Source: Belliella aquatica (GTDB taxonomy: Bacteria > Bacteroidota > Bacteroidia > Cytophagales > Cyclobacteriaceae). From it: DNA of 64,000 bases. Below the pieces are notes generated by a model. It made no database searches and was not told where the DNA came from. It saw only the letters and a list, made by a program, of their open reading frames with translations. Below, one piece after another: positions 7,954-17,615 of this stretch. A program made the position numbers and the translations under genes. Each line of letters starts with the position of its first letter. Position 1 is the stretch's first letter. The stretch lies in assembly GCF_014637795.1 (NCBI RefSeq), contig NZ_BMFD01000003.1, positions 209,754 to 273,753 on the forward strand, read 5' to 3'.

Positions 7954-9018
7954 ATGATGCTTAATATTCTTCAGTTGCTATTTACAAGACCCAAACGATA
8001 TCAATTCTTCACATTTTTATTTTTGTACTTCACGATTTCTATGCAAATGATTTATGCACAGAATACGGCTGATAGTGCCTATTATGTAACATTTCCAGAT
8101 CAGCTTACCACGAGGATTTATACTTCAAGAAAGTATACTGAATTCACTATTAAAGATAGAATCTCAGATAATAATTTAAAGTTTGAACCTAATTCTACAA
8201 TGAATCTCGGGGTGGGGGCAACCTACAATGGATTGACGCTAAATGTTGCGTATGGTTTTGGTTTTTTAAATCCAGACCAAGGTACGGGGAAGTCTAAATA
8301 TCTTGATTTGCAAGCTCATGCGTATCCGAAGAATTTGGTGATTGATTTGTTTTTACAGTTTTATAGGGGGTATTATTCAGATTTAGGAGAATTTTCAACA
8401 GCTACAGAACCTTTTCTTTTGTTGCCAAATATGCGAGCGAGGAAAATTGGAGCCAATGTTCAATACTTGTTTAATGGTGATAAAATATCTCTCAGAGCTG
8501 CATTTTTACAAAGTGAATGGCAAAAACGGTCTGCTGGAAGTCCATTTTTAGGTTTTGAATTGTATGGAGGGAATGCAAGCAACGATGAACCATTTCTTCC
8601 GCAAGGATTTCTATCTTCGGAAGAAAGAAGGTTTGACGCAACACGGTATTTTCAATTTGGTCCAAACCTCGGTTATGTGCATACTTTTGTAATATTAAAA
8701 CATTTTTTCATCACAGGTTATGCATCCACCAACATAAGTCTCGGTCAGCAAAGATTGTTTTTTGAAGAAAGTTCTCAACAAAAATGGGGTGTGAGTTCAA
8801 ATCTGTTCCTTCGAGGATTTGTTGGATATAATTCAGAAAAATGGTCAATCAATGCCAACTATGTTCACAATAGAGTCAATATGATTCGAAACAATGATTT
8901 CGACAATTCAATATTGACTGGGAATTATAGAATCAATTTTGTGTACAGAATTTCACCCAGTCGCAAATTGAAACCCTATCTTGATGCGGTTGATTTGAAA
9001 AGGCTTCTTTTGAGATAA
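7954..9018 (+). CDS. DUF4421 family outer-membrane beta-barrel protein
   Basis: 354 aa. Signal peptide with hydrophobic core FFTFLFLYFTISMQMIYAQ (residues ~18-36). The start of the mature protein, YYVTFPDQLTTRIYTSRKYTEFTI, fits DUF4421, a Bacteroidetes family predicted to form an outer-membrane barrel. The rest alternates polar and hydrophobic residues with many aromatic strand ends (LDLQAHAYPKNLVIDLFLQFYRGYYS). No ligand or function is known. Start ATG at 7954 or the next codon 7957. A structured leader with a terminator precedes it, so expression may be attenuated. Confidence 0.78.
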   Translation: MMLNILQLLFTRPKRYQFFTFLFLYFTISMQMIYAQNTADSAYYVTFPDQLTTRIYTSRKYTEFTIKDRISDNNLKFEPNSTMNLGVGATYNGLTLNVAYGFGFLNPDQGTGKSKYLDLQAHAYPKNLVIDLFLQFYRGYYSDLGEFSTATEPFLLLPNMRARKIGANVQYLFNGDKISLRAAFLQSEWQKRSAGSPFLGFELYGGNASNDEPFLPQGFLSSEERRFDATRYFQFGPNLGYVHTFVILKHFFITGYASTNISLGQQRLFFEESSQQKWGVSSNLFLRGFVGYNSEKWSINANYVHNRVNMIRNNDFDNSILTGNYRINFVYRISPSRKLKPYLDAVDLKRLLLR

Positions 9019-9075
9019 TTTTTTATGTTTTTTTAGTAGTTTTACCAATATCGAAGAATTATAAACCCAATTAAG

Positions 9076-10620
9076 ATGTTAGATCAATTTGGAATAAAAT
9101 CAGCTTTAAATAGGCTTGGAATAGAAGAAGAAAATAAAGGTACTTGTACTGGGGATATTTGGATAGAAACAAAAGAGACCTATTTAGGATCATTTTCTCC
9201 CGCTGATGGGGAGCTTATAGCTAAAGTACAACTCACAGATAAGCAATCTTATGAACTTGTGGTAAAACAAGCTCAGGAAGCATATAAACATTGGAGGAAT
9301 GTAGCAGCTCCTCAAAGAGGTGAAGTCGTAAGACAAATCGGAAATGCACTCAGAGAAGTTAAATCTGATTTGGGTAAGCTTGTGTCATACGAAATGGGTA
9401 AATCTTATCAAGAAGGACTAGGTGAAGTTCAAGAGATGATTGATATCTGTGACTTTGCCGTTGGACTTTCCCGTCAATTATATGGCCTCACCATGCATTC
9501 AGAAAGGCCTGGCCACAGGATGTACGAGCAATGGCATCCAATTGGGATTGTAGGTATTATTTCAGCATTTAATTTTCCTGTTGCCGTTTGGTCCTGGAAT
9601 AGCATGATAGCTATGGTTTGTGGAGACGTCTGTATTTGGAAGCCTTCAGAAAAAGCACCACTATCTGGTGTAGCTTGTCAACATATAATTGCCAAAGTTT
9701 TAAAGGAAAATAATCTTCCTGAAGGGATTTCATCATTGATCATCGGCGATTATAAAGTTGGTGAATATTTATCTCATGATACAAGAATTCCATTGGTATC
9801 CGCAACTGGATCAACTCGAATGGGGAAATTAGTTGCTCAAGCAGTAGGAGGTAGACTTGGAAGATCTTTACTGGAATTAGGAGGTAATAATGCTATTATT
9901 ATATCAGAAAATGCAGATTTAGATATTGCCATAAGAGGAGCACTATTCGGAGCCGTTGGAACTGCTGGTCAAAGATGTACTTCGACAAGAAGATTGATTA
10001 TTCAAGATTCTGTCTATGAAGAAGTCAAATCAAGACTTGTGTCTGCTTACGGAAAATTAGTCATTGGGAATCCTTTAGATGAAAAAAATCATGTTGGGCC
10101 ATTGATAGATACTGATGCAGTAAAAATGTATCAGGATGCCATTTCAAAAGCGAAAGTAGAAGGCGGTAAGGAGTTGGTTGTAGGAGGTGTACTTGAGGGG
10201 AAGGGTTTTGAATCTGGCTGTTATGTTAAGCCATGTATTATAGAAGCCGAAAACCATTTTGAAATGGTTCAGCACGAGACTTTTGCCCCAATTCTGTATT
10301 TGATGAAATATTCCGAATTGGAAGATGCCATTGCCATGCAAAATGGAGTGCCGCAAGGCTTGTCTTCAGCGATTATGACACTTAATATGCGTGAAGCCGA
10401 GCGTTTCTTATCAGCATCAGGATCTGATTGTGGGATTGCCAATGTAAATATTGGAACATCAGGAGCAGAGATTGGTGGGGCCTTTGGTGGCGAGAAAGAA
10501 ACAGGAGGTGGTAGAGAGTCCGGTAGTGATGCGTGGAAGGCCTATATGCGCCGTCAAACCAACACAATAAACTATAGCGATTCATTGCCTTTAGCACAAG
10601 GAATCAAGTTTGATATTTAG
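9076..10620 (+). CDS. Aldehyde dehydrogenase family 7 (alpha-aminoadipic semialdehyde / piperideine-6-carboxylate dehydrogenase type)
   Basis: 514 aa, full length. The catalytic Glu lies in LLELGGNNAII (near residue 270) and the catalytic Cys in GTAGQRCTSTRRL (near 304); the GCTSTRR-like context and the long N-terminus match the ALDH7/antiquitin clade, which oxidises alpha-aminoadipate semialdehyde to aminoadipate with NAD+ in lysine breakdown. No other lysine-catabolism gene is adjacent. The gene is monocistronic with its own terminator. Substrate is inferred from the family; related aldehydes such as betaine aldehyde are possible. Confidence 0.88.
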   Translation: MLDQFGIKSALNRLGIEEENKGTCTGDIWIETKETYLGSFSPADGELIAKVQLTDKQSYELVVKQAQEAYKHWRNVAAPQRGEVVRQIGNALREVKSDLGKLVSYEMGKSYQEGLGEVQEMIDICDFAVGLSRQLYGLTMHSERPGHRMYEQWHPIGIVGIISAFNFPVAVWSWNSMIAMVCGDVCIWKPSEKAPLSGVACQHIIAKVLKENNLPEGISSLIIGDYKVGEYLSHDTRIPLVSATGSTRMGKLVAQAVGGRLGRSLLELGGNNAIIISENADLDIAIRGALFGAVGTAGQRCTSTRRLIIQDSVYEEVKSRLVSAYGKLVIGNPLDEKNHVGPLIDTDAVKMYQDAISKAKVEGGKELVVGGVLEGKGFESGCYVKPCIIEAENHFEMVQHETFAPILYLMKYSELEDAIAMQNGVPQGLSSAIMTLNMREAERFLSASGSDCGIANVNIGTSGAEIGGAFGGEKETGGGRESGSDAWKAYMRRQTNTINYSDSLPLAQGIKFDI

Positions 10621-10632
10621 GTTTAAATAAAG

Positions 10633-10667
10633 ACAGGTTGGAAGGAGATTTCAACCTGTTTTTTTTG
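10633..10667 (+). terminator. Terminator after the aldehyde dehydrogenase gene
   Basis: ACAGGTTG (10633-10640) pairs with CAACCTGT (10652-10659), extended inward by three weaker pairs, followed by eight T residues. Confidence 0.85.
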
Positions 10668-10681
10668 TTTAAAAATAAAAA

Positions 10682-10699
10682 AAGCCTTTTGAAAAGGCT
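10682..10699 (-). terminator. Terminator of the tRNA-Val transcript
   Basis: On the minus strand AGCCTTTT and AAAAGGCT form an 8-bp stem followed by TTTTTTT, just beyond the second tRNA-Val in transcription order. Confidence 0.75.
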
Positions 10700-10704
10700 A
10701 ATTG

Positions 10705-10779
10705 TGGGAGTTGAGGGATTCGAACCCCCGACCCTCTGCTTGTAAGGCAGATGCTCTGAACCAACTGAGCTAAACTCCC
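10705..10779 (-). tRNA. tRNA-Val (anticodon TAC)
   Basis: 75-nt cloverleaf: acceptor GGGAGTT/AACTCCC with discriminator A, D-loop AGCTCAGTTGGTTCAGAGC, anticodon loop CTTACAA, T-arm GGGGGTTCGAATCCC. CCA is not encoded. Identical in sequence to the tRNA at 10801-10875, a tandem duplication. Confidence 0.97.
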
Positions 10780-10800
10780 GAGGGATTAAGGAAATATTTG

Positions 10801-10875
10801 TGGGAGTTGAGGGATTCGAACCCCCGACCCTCTGCTTGTAAGGCAGATGCTCTGAACCAACTGAGCTAAACTCCC
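10801..10875 (-). tRNA. tRNA-Val (anticodon TAC), first of tandem pair
   Basis: Same 75-nt sequence as 10705-10779, separated from it by 21 bp. Transcribed first, from the promoter at 10896-10927. Confidence 0.97.
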
Positions 10876-10895
10876 ATTCTTCCTTGAATGGATTG

Positions 10896-10927
10896 CAAAG
10901 GTAGCTTTATTTTGATTTTGAGCAAAA
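10896..10927 (-). promoter_or_regulatory. Promoter of the tRNA-Val pair
   Basis: Minus-strand -33 TTTTG (complement of 10923-10927), 19-nt spacer, -7 TACCTTTG (complement of 10896-10903). Ends 20 bp before the first tRNA. Confidence 0.75.
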
Positions 10928-10990
10928 GAATAATCTTTAATTTTCAAGAGATTTTTATAATTAATTGATATTGAATTCAATAAAATTAAA

Positions 10991-11020
10991 GACCTCCTAA
11001 AGTATAATCTCTAGGAGGCC
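10991..11020 (-). terminator. Terminator of the TonB-dependent receptor gene
   Basis: On the minus strand GGCCTCCTA and TAGGAGGTC form a 9-bp stem (one G-U pair), followed by TTTAATTTTATT. Confidence 0.65.
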
Positions 11021-11044
11021 CTTTTCAATGAACTTTATCTGTTT

Positions 11045-12901
11045 TTATTGCTGAAGATTGATAGAAATTCCCGCTCTAAACCATCTATCAGGCATTTGAA
11101 CAAAACCAGCCTCGACGTATTCTGCATTGGTGACATTCGAAGCTTCAGCAAATACCCCAAAAGTCTTCAATCTATTATAATCTATCCTGATATCCATCAG
11201 GAAATATGGGTCTAAAGACATGCGTTCGATGTACCTAGCTTTTACATTCAATTCTAGATTGGTAAAAAATTCCGATTGAACGCCAGCAATAGCTTGGTGA
11301 CGTAATGCTGTTAATGAAGTCCTAGATTCAACACCTGCAGCCTGATTTAGATTTGCATCAATATAGTTGTAACTCAGTGATACCTCCTTTAATTTGAAGT
11401 TTTCACTTCCCAAGTTTAAGGCATATTGTAGGCCTGTTTCGATTCCTTGAAAAGTTACTTCGGAGATATTTCTTGGTGTCCATCTATTTGGATTCGGAAC
11501 AATATCACTTGGTGCTCTACTCCAATCAATCAGGTTTTCTGTATATCGATTGAAGTAAACTAGCTCGAATCTCAATCCTCGTCTATTGAATTTGTATCCC
11601 ACTTCAAAGCTTTGCGCTTCCTCAGGAACTAAATCTGGATTGGAGAAATTACTTGGATCTTCGTAATAGAGATCATTGAATGAAGGGATTCTATAGCTTG
11701 CACCGTAGTTTGTATAGACTCGAGAGCTATTGCTGATTTGGTAACCCAATTCTGCTCCTGGGAAATGCTTCCAGCCATATTCGTTGTAATAATTGGAATA
11801 TACGCCTGCTCTAAAGTCAAAATCATCCCAAAATTCAAATCTATGTTCAGCAAATACGCCCAAAAATGACCTTTCTCTATTTCCAAGGTTTGAGCTTTCG
11901 ATTTGTTCTTGCCTGCCTTCTACACCGAATCCTGATGTTCCTAATTTAGATTCATAGCGACCATTAAATTCTAGTGCTAGCACATCCGTTACATGGTTAT
12001 TTGTAAAAAAAGCAGGCTCATTTCTTCTCAATCTGAATTCATCTGTATTTCTCCTCCAATAGGCTCTTGACTGAATATAAAGGTTTTCATAATTGTAAGT
12101 ATGACTCAGTGATGCTAGAAATGTCTGTATGCTTTCCCATTGATCAGGAAAACTGTTTGTATAAAATCCATTTGCACCAAATGATCGGTCTGTGTAACCA
12201 ATCATGGTCCTCAATTCATTTCTATCATTCAGCTCCAATCCTCCCTCATAAAAAACATTACTCACCTTGTAATCTGAGTTATACCAATGCCCACTGGACG
12301 CATCGTGAGAGAAAGATAGTGTTTGTTTATATTTCCCAAAGGGCAAATCGACTGGCAAAGAAGAGACTGCACTAATACCCTTCATGCCAAAATCACCTCC
12401 ATAAGCCTGAATATTCAATCCTCGAGTTTCGGGAAGCATAGTTACGATGTTGATTGCACCGGCATAGGCATTCTGTCCATAGATGCGAGAAGCTGGGCCT
12501 TTCATCACCTCAACGCGTTGAATCGCCTGAAGAGGAACAGGAATGTTCATGATGTGATGACCTGTTTGTGGGTCAGTCATTTTTATACCATTGATCAGCA
12601 TCAAAGTCTGCTCAAATCCACCTCCTCTAATTCCTACATCTCCTTGAACACCACTTACGCCCCTTTGCCGTACATCCACTCCTGGGGTAAAAGAAAGCAC
12701 CTCTTGCAAGCTCCTTGCAGGCGTTGTTTCTATGTCCTTTCTACTGATGATGGAAACGTTTCTGGAAATTTTATTAAATGGGATTTCTATTCGATTTTCT
12801 TTAATAATAACTTCTCCGAGATCAACAAGAGTAGTATCTTGATTTGCCTTTGCGATAAGGGTAGTCATCAAAAGCACAGGTAGTAGTAATCTTTTTTTCA
12901 T
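11045..12901 (-). CDS. TonB-dependent outer-membrane receptor
   Basis: 618 aa with a Sec signal peptide (residues 1-19). The plug domain is seen at ~40-150 (VSIISRKDIETTPARSLQEV ... MLINGIKMTDP ... VEVMKGPASRIYGQNAYAGA), followed by a 22-strand-type barrel ending with the aromatic C-terminal strand RWFRAGISINLQQ. There is no N-terminal carboxypeptidase-like extension, so this is a BtuB/CirA-like receptor rather than a SusC. It imports a small ligand (metal chelate or cobalamin) using TonB energy. No substrate gene is adjacent and no cobalamin riboswitch was seen upstream, so the ligand is open. Confidence 0.88.
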   Translation of the reverse strand: MKKRLLLPVLLMTTLIAKANQDTTLVDLGEVIIKENRIEIPFNKISRNVSIISRKDIETTPARSLQEVLSFTPGVDVRQRGVSGVQGDVGIRGGGFEQTLMLINGIKMTDPQTGHHIMNIPVPLQAIQRVEVMKGPASRIYGQNAYAGAINIVTMLPETRGLNIQAYGGDFGMKGISAVSSLPVDLPFGKYKQTLSFSHDASSGHWYNSDYKVSNVFYEGGLELNDRNELRTMIGYTDRSFGANGFYTNSFPDQWESIQTFLASLSHTYNYENLYIQSRAYWRRNTDEFRLRRNEPAFFTNNHVTDVLALEFNGRYESKLGTSGFGVEGRQEQIESSNLGNRERSFLGVFAEHRFEFWDDFDFRAGVYSNYYNEYGWKHFPGAELGYQISNSSRVYTNYGASYRIPSFNDLYYEDPSNFSNPDLVPEEAQSFEVGYKFNRRGLRFELVYFNRYTENLIDWSRAPSDIVPNPNRWTPRNISEVTFQGIETGLQYALNLGSENFKLKEVSLSYNYIDANLNQAAGVESRTSLTALRHQAIAGVQSEFFTNLELNVKARYIERMSLDPYFLMDIRIDYNRLKTFGVFAEASNVTNAEYVEAGFVQMPDRWFRAGISINLQQ

Positions 12902-13068
12902 AAATACAATGTCAATTAAATAGTAAAATAGCTGCTAAATATGGCTAAATCCAAATTTTGAAATTTTTAGAAAATCAAAGGTTTTGGGAATGATAGAAGT
13001 TGATTTTGGTTTTTTGTTCTCTTTTGTTTCAGTATTTTAGCCTCATCATTTATTTATCTACTTAAAAT

Positions 13069-15027
13069 ATGACACAAACTATCAAAAAAATTTTTCTATT
13101 ATTTCTAGCATTTAGCAGTGTAATATCTCTGGATGCACAGCAAGTAAAAGACAATAAGGATGCAGCATTCACAGAATTCGGCTATCGACAAGGCTCTGCA
13201 TATAGATCTGCTACTGGTAAGCCTGGGCCGAATTATTGGCAAAATAAGTCTGATTATGTCATCAATGTGGAGCTTGATGAAGAAAATCATTCTGTAAAAG
13301 GTTCTTGGACCATCACTTACACCAATAACAGTCCAGAATCTCTTGATTTTATTTGGCTTTTTTTAGAGCAAAATAGATTTACCGAGGATTCAAGAGGTAC
13401 ACTGACGACACCAATACAAGGAAATAGATACAGCGGTGATGTCAATGGTGGGTACCAAATTACCAATGTGAAAGCTCAAAATTCTGGTAAAAATAAATCC
13501 ATTAGTAATGATTATCAGATCAGCGATACGCGCATGCAAGTATTTTTTACAGAACCAATTCCTGCAGATGGCGGCATAGCTACCGTTTCTATGGATTTTG
13601 AATATAATATTCCTGTAAAAGGGATGGACAGAATGGGAAGGTTAGATGTGAAAGATGGCACCATCTATGCCATGGCACAGTGGTATCCAAGAGTGGCAGT
13701 ATTGGATGATGTGACTGGTTGGAACACAGATCCCTATTTGGGCGCTGGAGAATTTTATTTAGGTTACGGGGATTTTGATTATAAAGTAACCGTTCCTTTT
13801 GATCACATTGTGGTAGGTTCGGGTGAATTACAAAACCCAAATCAAGTTTTGACAAGGGAACAGCAAAATCGAATGAAAAAAGCTGCTGAAAGTGAAGAAA
13901 GAGTTTATATAGTTACTCCCGAGGAGATTGGAGAAAATGCAACTATCCGACCAAAGCAGGAAGGTACGCTTACTTGGCACTTCAAAATGGAAAATAGCAG
14001 GGATATTGCTTTTGCATCATCCAAAGCATTTATATGGGATGCCGTAGGGGTTAATTTGCCAAGTGGTAAAAAGATAATTGCGCAATCGGCTTATCCAAAA
14101 GAAAGTGATGGAGAAGAGGCTTGGGGCAGATCAACAGAATATAGCAAAGCCTCAATAGAGCATTATTCAGAAATGTGGTATGAATATCCTTACCCTGTAG
14201 CGGTAAATGTAGCAGCAGACATTGGAGGGATGGAATATCCGGGATTGAACTTCTGTAGTTACAAATCTAAAGGGGAATCACTTTGGGGTGTTACGGATCA
14301 TGAATTTGGTCACAATTGGTTTCCGATGATTGTTGGTACCAATGAAAGAAGACATGCTTGGATGGATGAAGGCTTCAATACTTTTATCAATTATTATAGC
14401 TATTTGGCTTTTAATGATGGTGAGTATACCAATGACTTGATTCAGACTAGAAAATATTTGGGTTGGTTGACAAACGAGAATAGAGAACCAATCGCAACTC
14501 ATGCAGACAGAACTCAATCCAATAACTTGGGGATGGTAGCTTATATGAAACCAGCATTGGGTTTGATTATGCTTAGAGAGTATGTTTTAGGGCATGAGAG
14601 ATTTGATAGAGCATTTAGATCTTACATTAAAAATTGGGCTTATAAGCATCCACAGCCTTCAGATTTCTTCAACCACATGGAGAATGTAGCTGGAGAAAAT
14701 TTAGATTGGTTTTGGAAAGGTTGGTTTTACAGCAATGCTAATATTGACCTATCTATTGATGGGGTTTATCCTTATGGTGCAAATTACATCGCTGTTTTTT
14801 CTAATAAAGGAGAAATGCCAATGCCAGTAGAATTTGAGGTGACTTATGAAGATGGAACAAAAGAGAACAGATCTCTTCCTGTTGAAATTTGGTTTAAAGG
14901 AAATACATGGCAACATCTTTTGAAAGTGGACAAGAAAGTGGTGAAGATTGAAATTGATCCGAACAAAATCATCACAGATACCAATGCTGGAAATGATGTT
15001 TGGCCTTCTTCGCTTTATGAAAATTAA
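13069..15027 (+). CDS. M1 family zinc metallopeptidase (aminopeptidase)
   Basis: 652 aa with signal peptide (cleavage near SLDAQ). The zinc site HEFGHNW starts near residue 411, with the third ligand Glu in WMDEGFNTF, giving the M1 HExxH-x18-E pattern. The exopeptidase motif appears as GGMEYPG instead of GxMEN, a variant common in secreted bacterial M1 proteins. It should trim amino acids from peptide N-termini outside the cytoplasm. The C-terminus (residues ~570-640) is beta-rich and lacks a type IX secretion tag. Monocistronic, with a very strong terminator. Confidence 0.92.
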   Translation: MTQTIKKIFLLFLAFSSVISLDAQQVKDNKDAAFTEFGYRQGSAYRSATGKPGPNYWQNKSDYVINVELDEENHSVKGSWTITYTNNSPESLDFIWLFLEQNRFTEDSRGTLTTPIQGNRYSGDVNGGYQITNVKAQNSGKNKSISNDYQISDTRMQVFFTEPIPADGGIATVSMDFEYNIPVKGMDRMGRLDVKDGTIYAMAQWYPRVAVLDDVTGWNTDPYLGAGEFYLGYGDFDYKVTVPFDHIVVGSGELQNPNQVLTREQQNRMKKAAESEERVYIVTPEEIGENATIRPKQEGTLTWHFKMENSRDIAFASSKAFIWDAVGVNLPSGKKIIAQSAYPKESDGEEAWGRSTEYSKASIEHYSEMWYEYPYPVAVNVAADIGGMEYPGLNFCSYKSKGESLWGVTDHEFGHNWFPMIVGTNERRHAWMDEGFNTFINYYSYLAFNDGEYTNDLIQTRKYLGWLTNENREPIATHADRTQSNNLGMVAYMKPALGLIMLREYVLGHERFDRAFRSYIKNWAYKHPQPSDFFNHMENVAGENLDWFWKGWFYSNANIDLSIDGVYPYGANYIAVFSNKGEMPMPVEFEVTYEDGTKENRSLPVEIWFKGNTWQHLLKVDKKVVKIEIDPNKIITDTNAGNDVWPSSLYEN

Positions 15028-15046
15028 TAGGCTCAAATAGTTAAAC

Positions 15047-15084
15047 AAAAAAGGAAGACCTCAGATTGAGGTCTTCCTTTTTTT
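15047..15084 (+). terminator. Strong terminator after the M1 peptidase gene
   Basis: Perfect 16-bp stem (15047-15062 with 15068-15083), 5-nt loop, T run. Confidence 0.9.
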
Positions 15085-15172
15085 GTTAGTATGTATATCC
15101 GCTTTTATAACAATACCCATTGATAATATTGTATGCTGTTCATTTCAATCAGCTATTGTCTCTTGGCTAACT

Positions 15173-15227
15173 ATTATCCGCATTATTATAAGTGAAGAAT
15201 TTAAATACTGGTGTCATTGCGGATAAT
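15173..15227 (+). repeat. 55-bp hairpin-type dispersed repeat, copy B
   Basis: Ends are a perfect 10-bp inverted repeat ATTATCCGCA / TGCGGATAAT (15173-15182, 15218-15227). It aligns without gaps to 7115-7169 (39 of 55 identical). Sits between the M1 peptidase and the VOC gene, which converge here. Confidence 0.55.
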
Positions 15228-15235
15228 TACGTTAT

Positions 15236-15676
15236 TCAATATTCATCATTGATTTCTATCCAATAACCATCAGGATCCTTGAGGTAGATTTGCTGAATCC
15301 CATCAGGTCTGATTGTTATTTTTCCTTGTTCTCCGGGCCAATCTTCGAAAGCAACTTTATGGCTTTCGAGATTAGCGATAAAATCTTCCATCACCGGGAT
15401 ACTAAAGCACAGATGATTGATTTTATTGATAGTGATCGGTTGCCACTCTGCTTCTATAATGTGAAGCTGAACATTATTCCCAATATCAAACCAAGCATGA
15501 AGTCCATCTTTAAAGGGTTCGTCGATTTCTTTAAATTTGAGAACATCTCTGTAAAAGTTTGCACTCTCTTTCAAATCACTGACATAAACAGCAATGTGGG
15601 TAATTTTTACTTGGGCTTGGATAGGTTGATTCATATAAAAAAAGCTAATGATGAAAATGATGATGTATCGTTTCAT
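15236..15676 (-). CDS. Secreted VOC (glyoxalase/bleomycin-resistance fold) protein
   Basis: 146 aa with a signal peptide (residues 1-21, ending QPIQAQ), unusual since most VOC proteins are cytoplasmic. Two beta-alpha-beta-beta-beta modules are visible: KITHIAVYVSDLKESANFYRDVLKF (~24-48) and KINHLCFSIPVMEDFIANLESH (~83-105), with metal-ligand candidates His (THIAVY), His (LHIIEA), His (NHLCFS) and Glu (WIEIND) as in glyoxalase I. The YLKDPDGYWIEI end motif is intact. The reaction is unknown; lactoylglutathione lyase activity is unlikely in the periplasm. Confidence 0.8.
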   Translation of the reverse strand: MKRYIIIFIISFFYMNQPIQAQVKITHIAVYVSDLKESANFYRDVLKFKEIDEPFKDGLHAWFDIGNNVQLHIIEAEWQPITINKINHLCFSIPVMEDFIANLESHKVAFEDWPGEQGKITIRPDGIQQIYLKDPDGYWIEINDEY

Positions 15677-15767
15677 GGAATTTTGGGTTTGAAGAATACT
15701 AAGTTAACTGATTCTTATTATACCTGAGGACTTGAAAGTTTTAATCATTTTGAATACGAGACAAAAT

Positions 15768-15801
15768 AAAAGGGGAAGTCGTTTGATTGACTTCCCCTTT
15801 T
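15768..15801. terminator. Terminator between the VOC and CtpA-like genes
   Basis: Perfect 13-bp stem AAAAGGGGAAGTC / GACTTCCCCTTTT with an 8-nt loop and T-rich tail on the minus strand. It closes the CtpA-like gene that ends at 15820. Confidence 0.85.
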
Positions 15802-15819
15802 ATTATTTTTTCGGTTTAA

Positions 15820-17460
15820 TTATTCATTCTTTTTAGCTGAAAGAGCTAGTTTTTCCGCTTCATCAAACAGTTTGATTGCTTGTAAATAAATCTCATTGAT
15901 GTCATTAATGACTTTGTAATATGCATTGTCATCAAAGATATTTCTACTCATATTGGCTTTCACTAAGATTTTCAAATATTCTTTAGACTTATTGAAATCT
16001 TTTTCATCAAACTTCACTTTGTTTCTTTCCCCAACTTTCACCAGACCTTTGAGCATTTCATCAGAGACTTGATATTTGCTGTAATACTCCTCGAAGCTCA
16101 TTCCGTCGAACTTTTTCTTGTTCTTGTCCAAATAATCCAAAATAAACTCCCTTGCAGAATCGGAATTGAATAATCTATTTACGTATGCACTCGACATAGT
16201 AGTGTCTAGTGGGACAAAATAGTCAGGCATGATTCCTCCTCCTCCGTAAACTGCTCTTCCTGATGTAGTCTCATAGCGTAAACTGTCATTGAACTTTACA
16301 CTATCAGCCGAGAAAAACTCGCCATGCTCAAATCTCTTGATCCAGTCTAAGCTATAATCTTCTTCATCATCACCATAAGGCTTTTGAATTGATCTTCCAG
16401 AAGGCGTATAGTATCGTGCAATAGTTAATCTTAACTCTGCACCATCTGACAAGTCAATCGGCATTTGAACCAATCCTTTTCCAAATGATCTTCTACCAAC
16501 GATCAAACCCCTATCATTATCCTGAATGGCTCCAGCTACAATTTCTGAAGCACTTGCACTTCCTTCATTGATCAGGACAACGACAGACCCATCTTCAAAG
16601 ATCCCAGGCTTGACTGCATAAGCTTTTTGATTGAATCTGCTTGTTTTTCCTTCTTGTGATACAATTACAGCGTTAGAGCCAAGTATTTCATCAGCAATAT
16701 TAATAGCCGCTCCCATGTATCCACCAGGGTTACTTTGGAGATCAAGAACAAGCTTTTTCATTCCTTGTTCTTTCAATTCGGAAACTGATTTCCTGAATTC
16801 ATCATATGTTGTAGCAGCAAATCTAGTTACTTTGATGTATCCGATTTCATTATTGATCATATACGAAGCATTGATCGAATATTGAGGGATTTTATCTCTT
16901 ACGATGTCAAATCTTAAAAAATCTTTTTGAGATTTTCTTTTAATATCTACTTCCACTATGCTACCGCTAGGGCCACGAAGTAAAGAAAATACATCATTGT
17001 TGGTGATTCCAGTACCTGCTACTGTTTTTCCATCCACTTTAATAATCTGATCACCTGATTGAATACCAAGTTTTTCAGATGGACCGCCTGTCAAAGGTGC
17101 CACCACATAAATGGTATCTCGTATGATTCCGAACTCCACTCCAATCCCGTCAAAATTCCCCTCTAATTGCGATTTTGCAAGAGCGGCATCTTTGGCAGGG
17201 ATATAGCTTGAATGTGGATCGAGTTTTTCGAGCATTTTCTCAATACCAAATTCTACTAATTCATTGGTATTGACACTGTCTACATAATCCCTATTGATGT
17301 AGGTGATGATTTCCTGAAGCTTATAAATTGCTGCCTTCAGGTCATTTCTGTCAGTTTTGGGTTCTGCAAAAGTTGCTCCAACCCAAATCCCTCCAGCTAT
17401 TGCTAAAGCGATGATAATTGGAAGACGTACTTGTGCTTTAGTATTTTTAATTTCGCTCAC
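15820..17460 (-). CDS. C-terminal processing peptidase, S41 family (CtpA-like)
   Basis: 546 aa. N-terminal signal anchor (residues ~12-30), a helical region, a PDZ domain (~85-165, GIGVEFGIIRDTIYVVAPL to VDGKTVAGTG), and the S41 catalytic core with Ser in GSASASEIV (near residue 300) and Lys in SFGKGLVQ (near 326). It degrades or trims proteins in the periplasm from their C-terminus as a Ser/Lys dyad enzyme. The ~120-residue helical extension after the core is typical of Bacteroidetes members. Transcribed alone from a good promoter at 17504-17535. Confidence 0.92.
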   Translation of the reverse strand: MSEIKNTKAQVRLPIIIALAIAGGIWVGATFAEPKTDRNDLKAAIYKLQEIITYINRDYVDSVNTNELVEFGIEKMLEKLDPHSSYIPAKDAALAKSQLEGNFDGIGVEFGIIRDTIYVVAPLTGGPSEKLGIQSGDQIIKVDGKTVAGTGITNNDVFSLLRGPSGSIVEVDIKRKSQKDFLRFDIVRDKIPQYSINASYMINNEIGYIKVTRFAATTYDEFRKSVSELKEQGMKKLVLDLQSNPGGYMGAAINIADEILGSNAVIVSQEGKTSRFNQKAYAVKPGIFEDGSVVVLINEGSASASEIVAGAIQDNDRGLIVGRRSFGKGLVQMPIDLSDGAELRLTIARYYTPSGRSIQKPYGDDEEDYSLDWIKRFEHGEFFSADSVKFNDSLRYETTSGRAVYGGGGIMPDYFVPLDTTMSSAYVNRLFNSDSAREFILDYLDKNKKKFDGMSFEEYYSKYQVSDEMLKGLVKVGERNKVKFDEKDFNKSKEYLKILVKANMSRNIFDDNAYYKVINDINEIYLQAIKLFDEAEKLALSAKKNE

Positions 17461-17503
17461 GATATCCTCTGATTATATTGATGTCTTTGATTTCGGTAAT
17501 TTT

Positions 17504-17535
17504 CAAATATAGTACTTAACTCCATTTATGCCCAA
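17504..17535 (-). promoter_or_regulatory. Promoter of the CtpA-like gene
   Basis: Minus-strand -33 TTG (complement of 17533-17535), 21-nt spacer, -7 TATATTTG (complement of 17504-17511). Confidence 0.55.
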
Positions 17536-17615
17536 TTCGTTTTTATAAACGCAACAAATTCAATTTAGATAAAGAATTGAGATAATTTCTCTTAAAAAAC
17601 TTTACTTTTACAGTT

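Noticed and set aside
12067-12883. Two long plus-strand frames opposite the TonB receptor gene
   Set aside because: They mirror the receptor codons on the other strand, show no family features, and have Cys/His/Ser-rich compositions typical of antisense frames.
12902-13068. Cobalamin riboswitch upstream of the TonB receptor
   Set aside because: Looked for a B12 box-like sequence on the minus strand because BtuB-like receptors often have one; none was seen.
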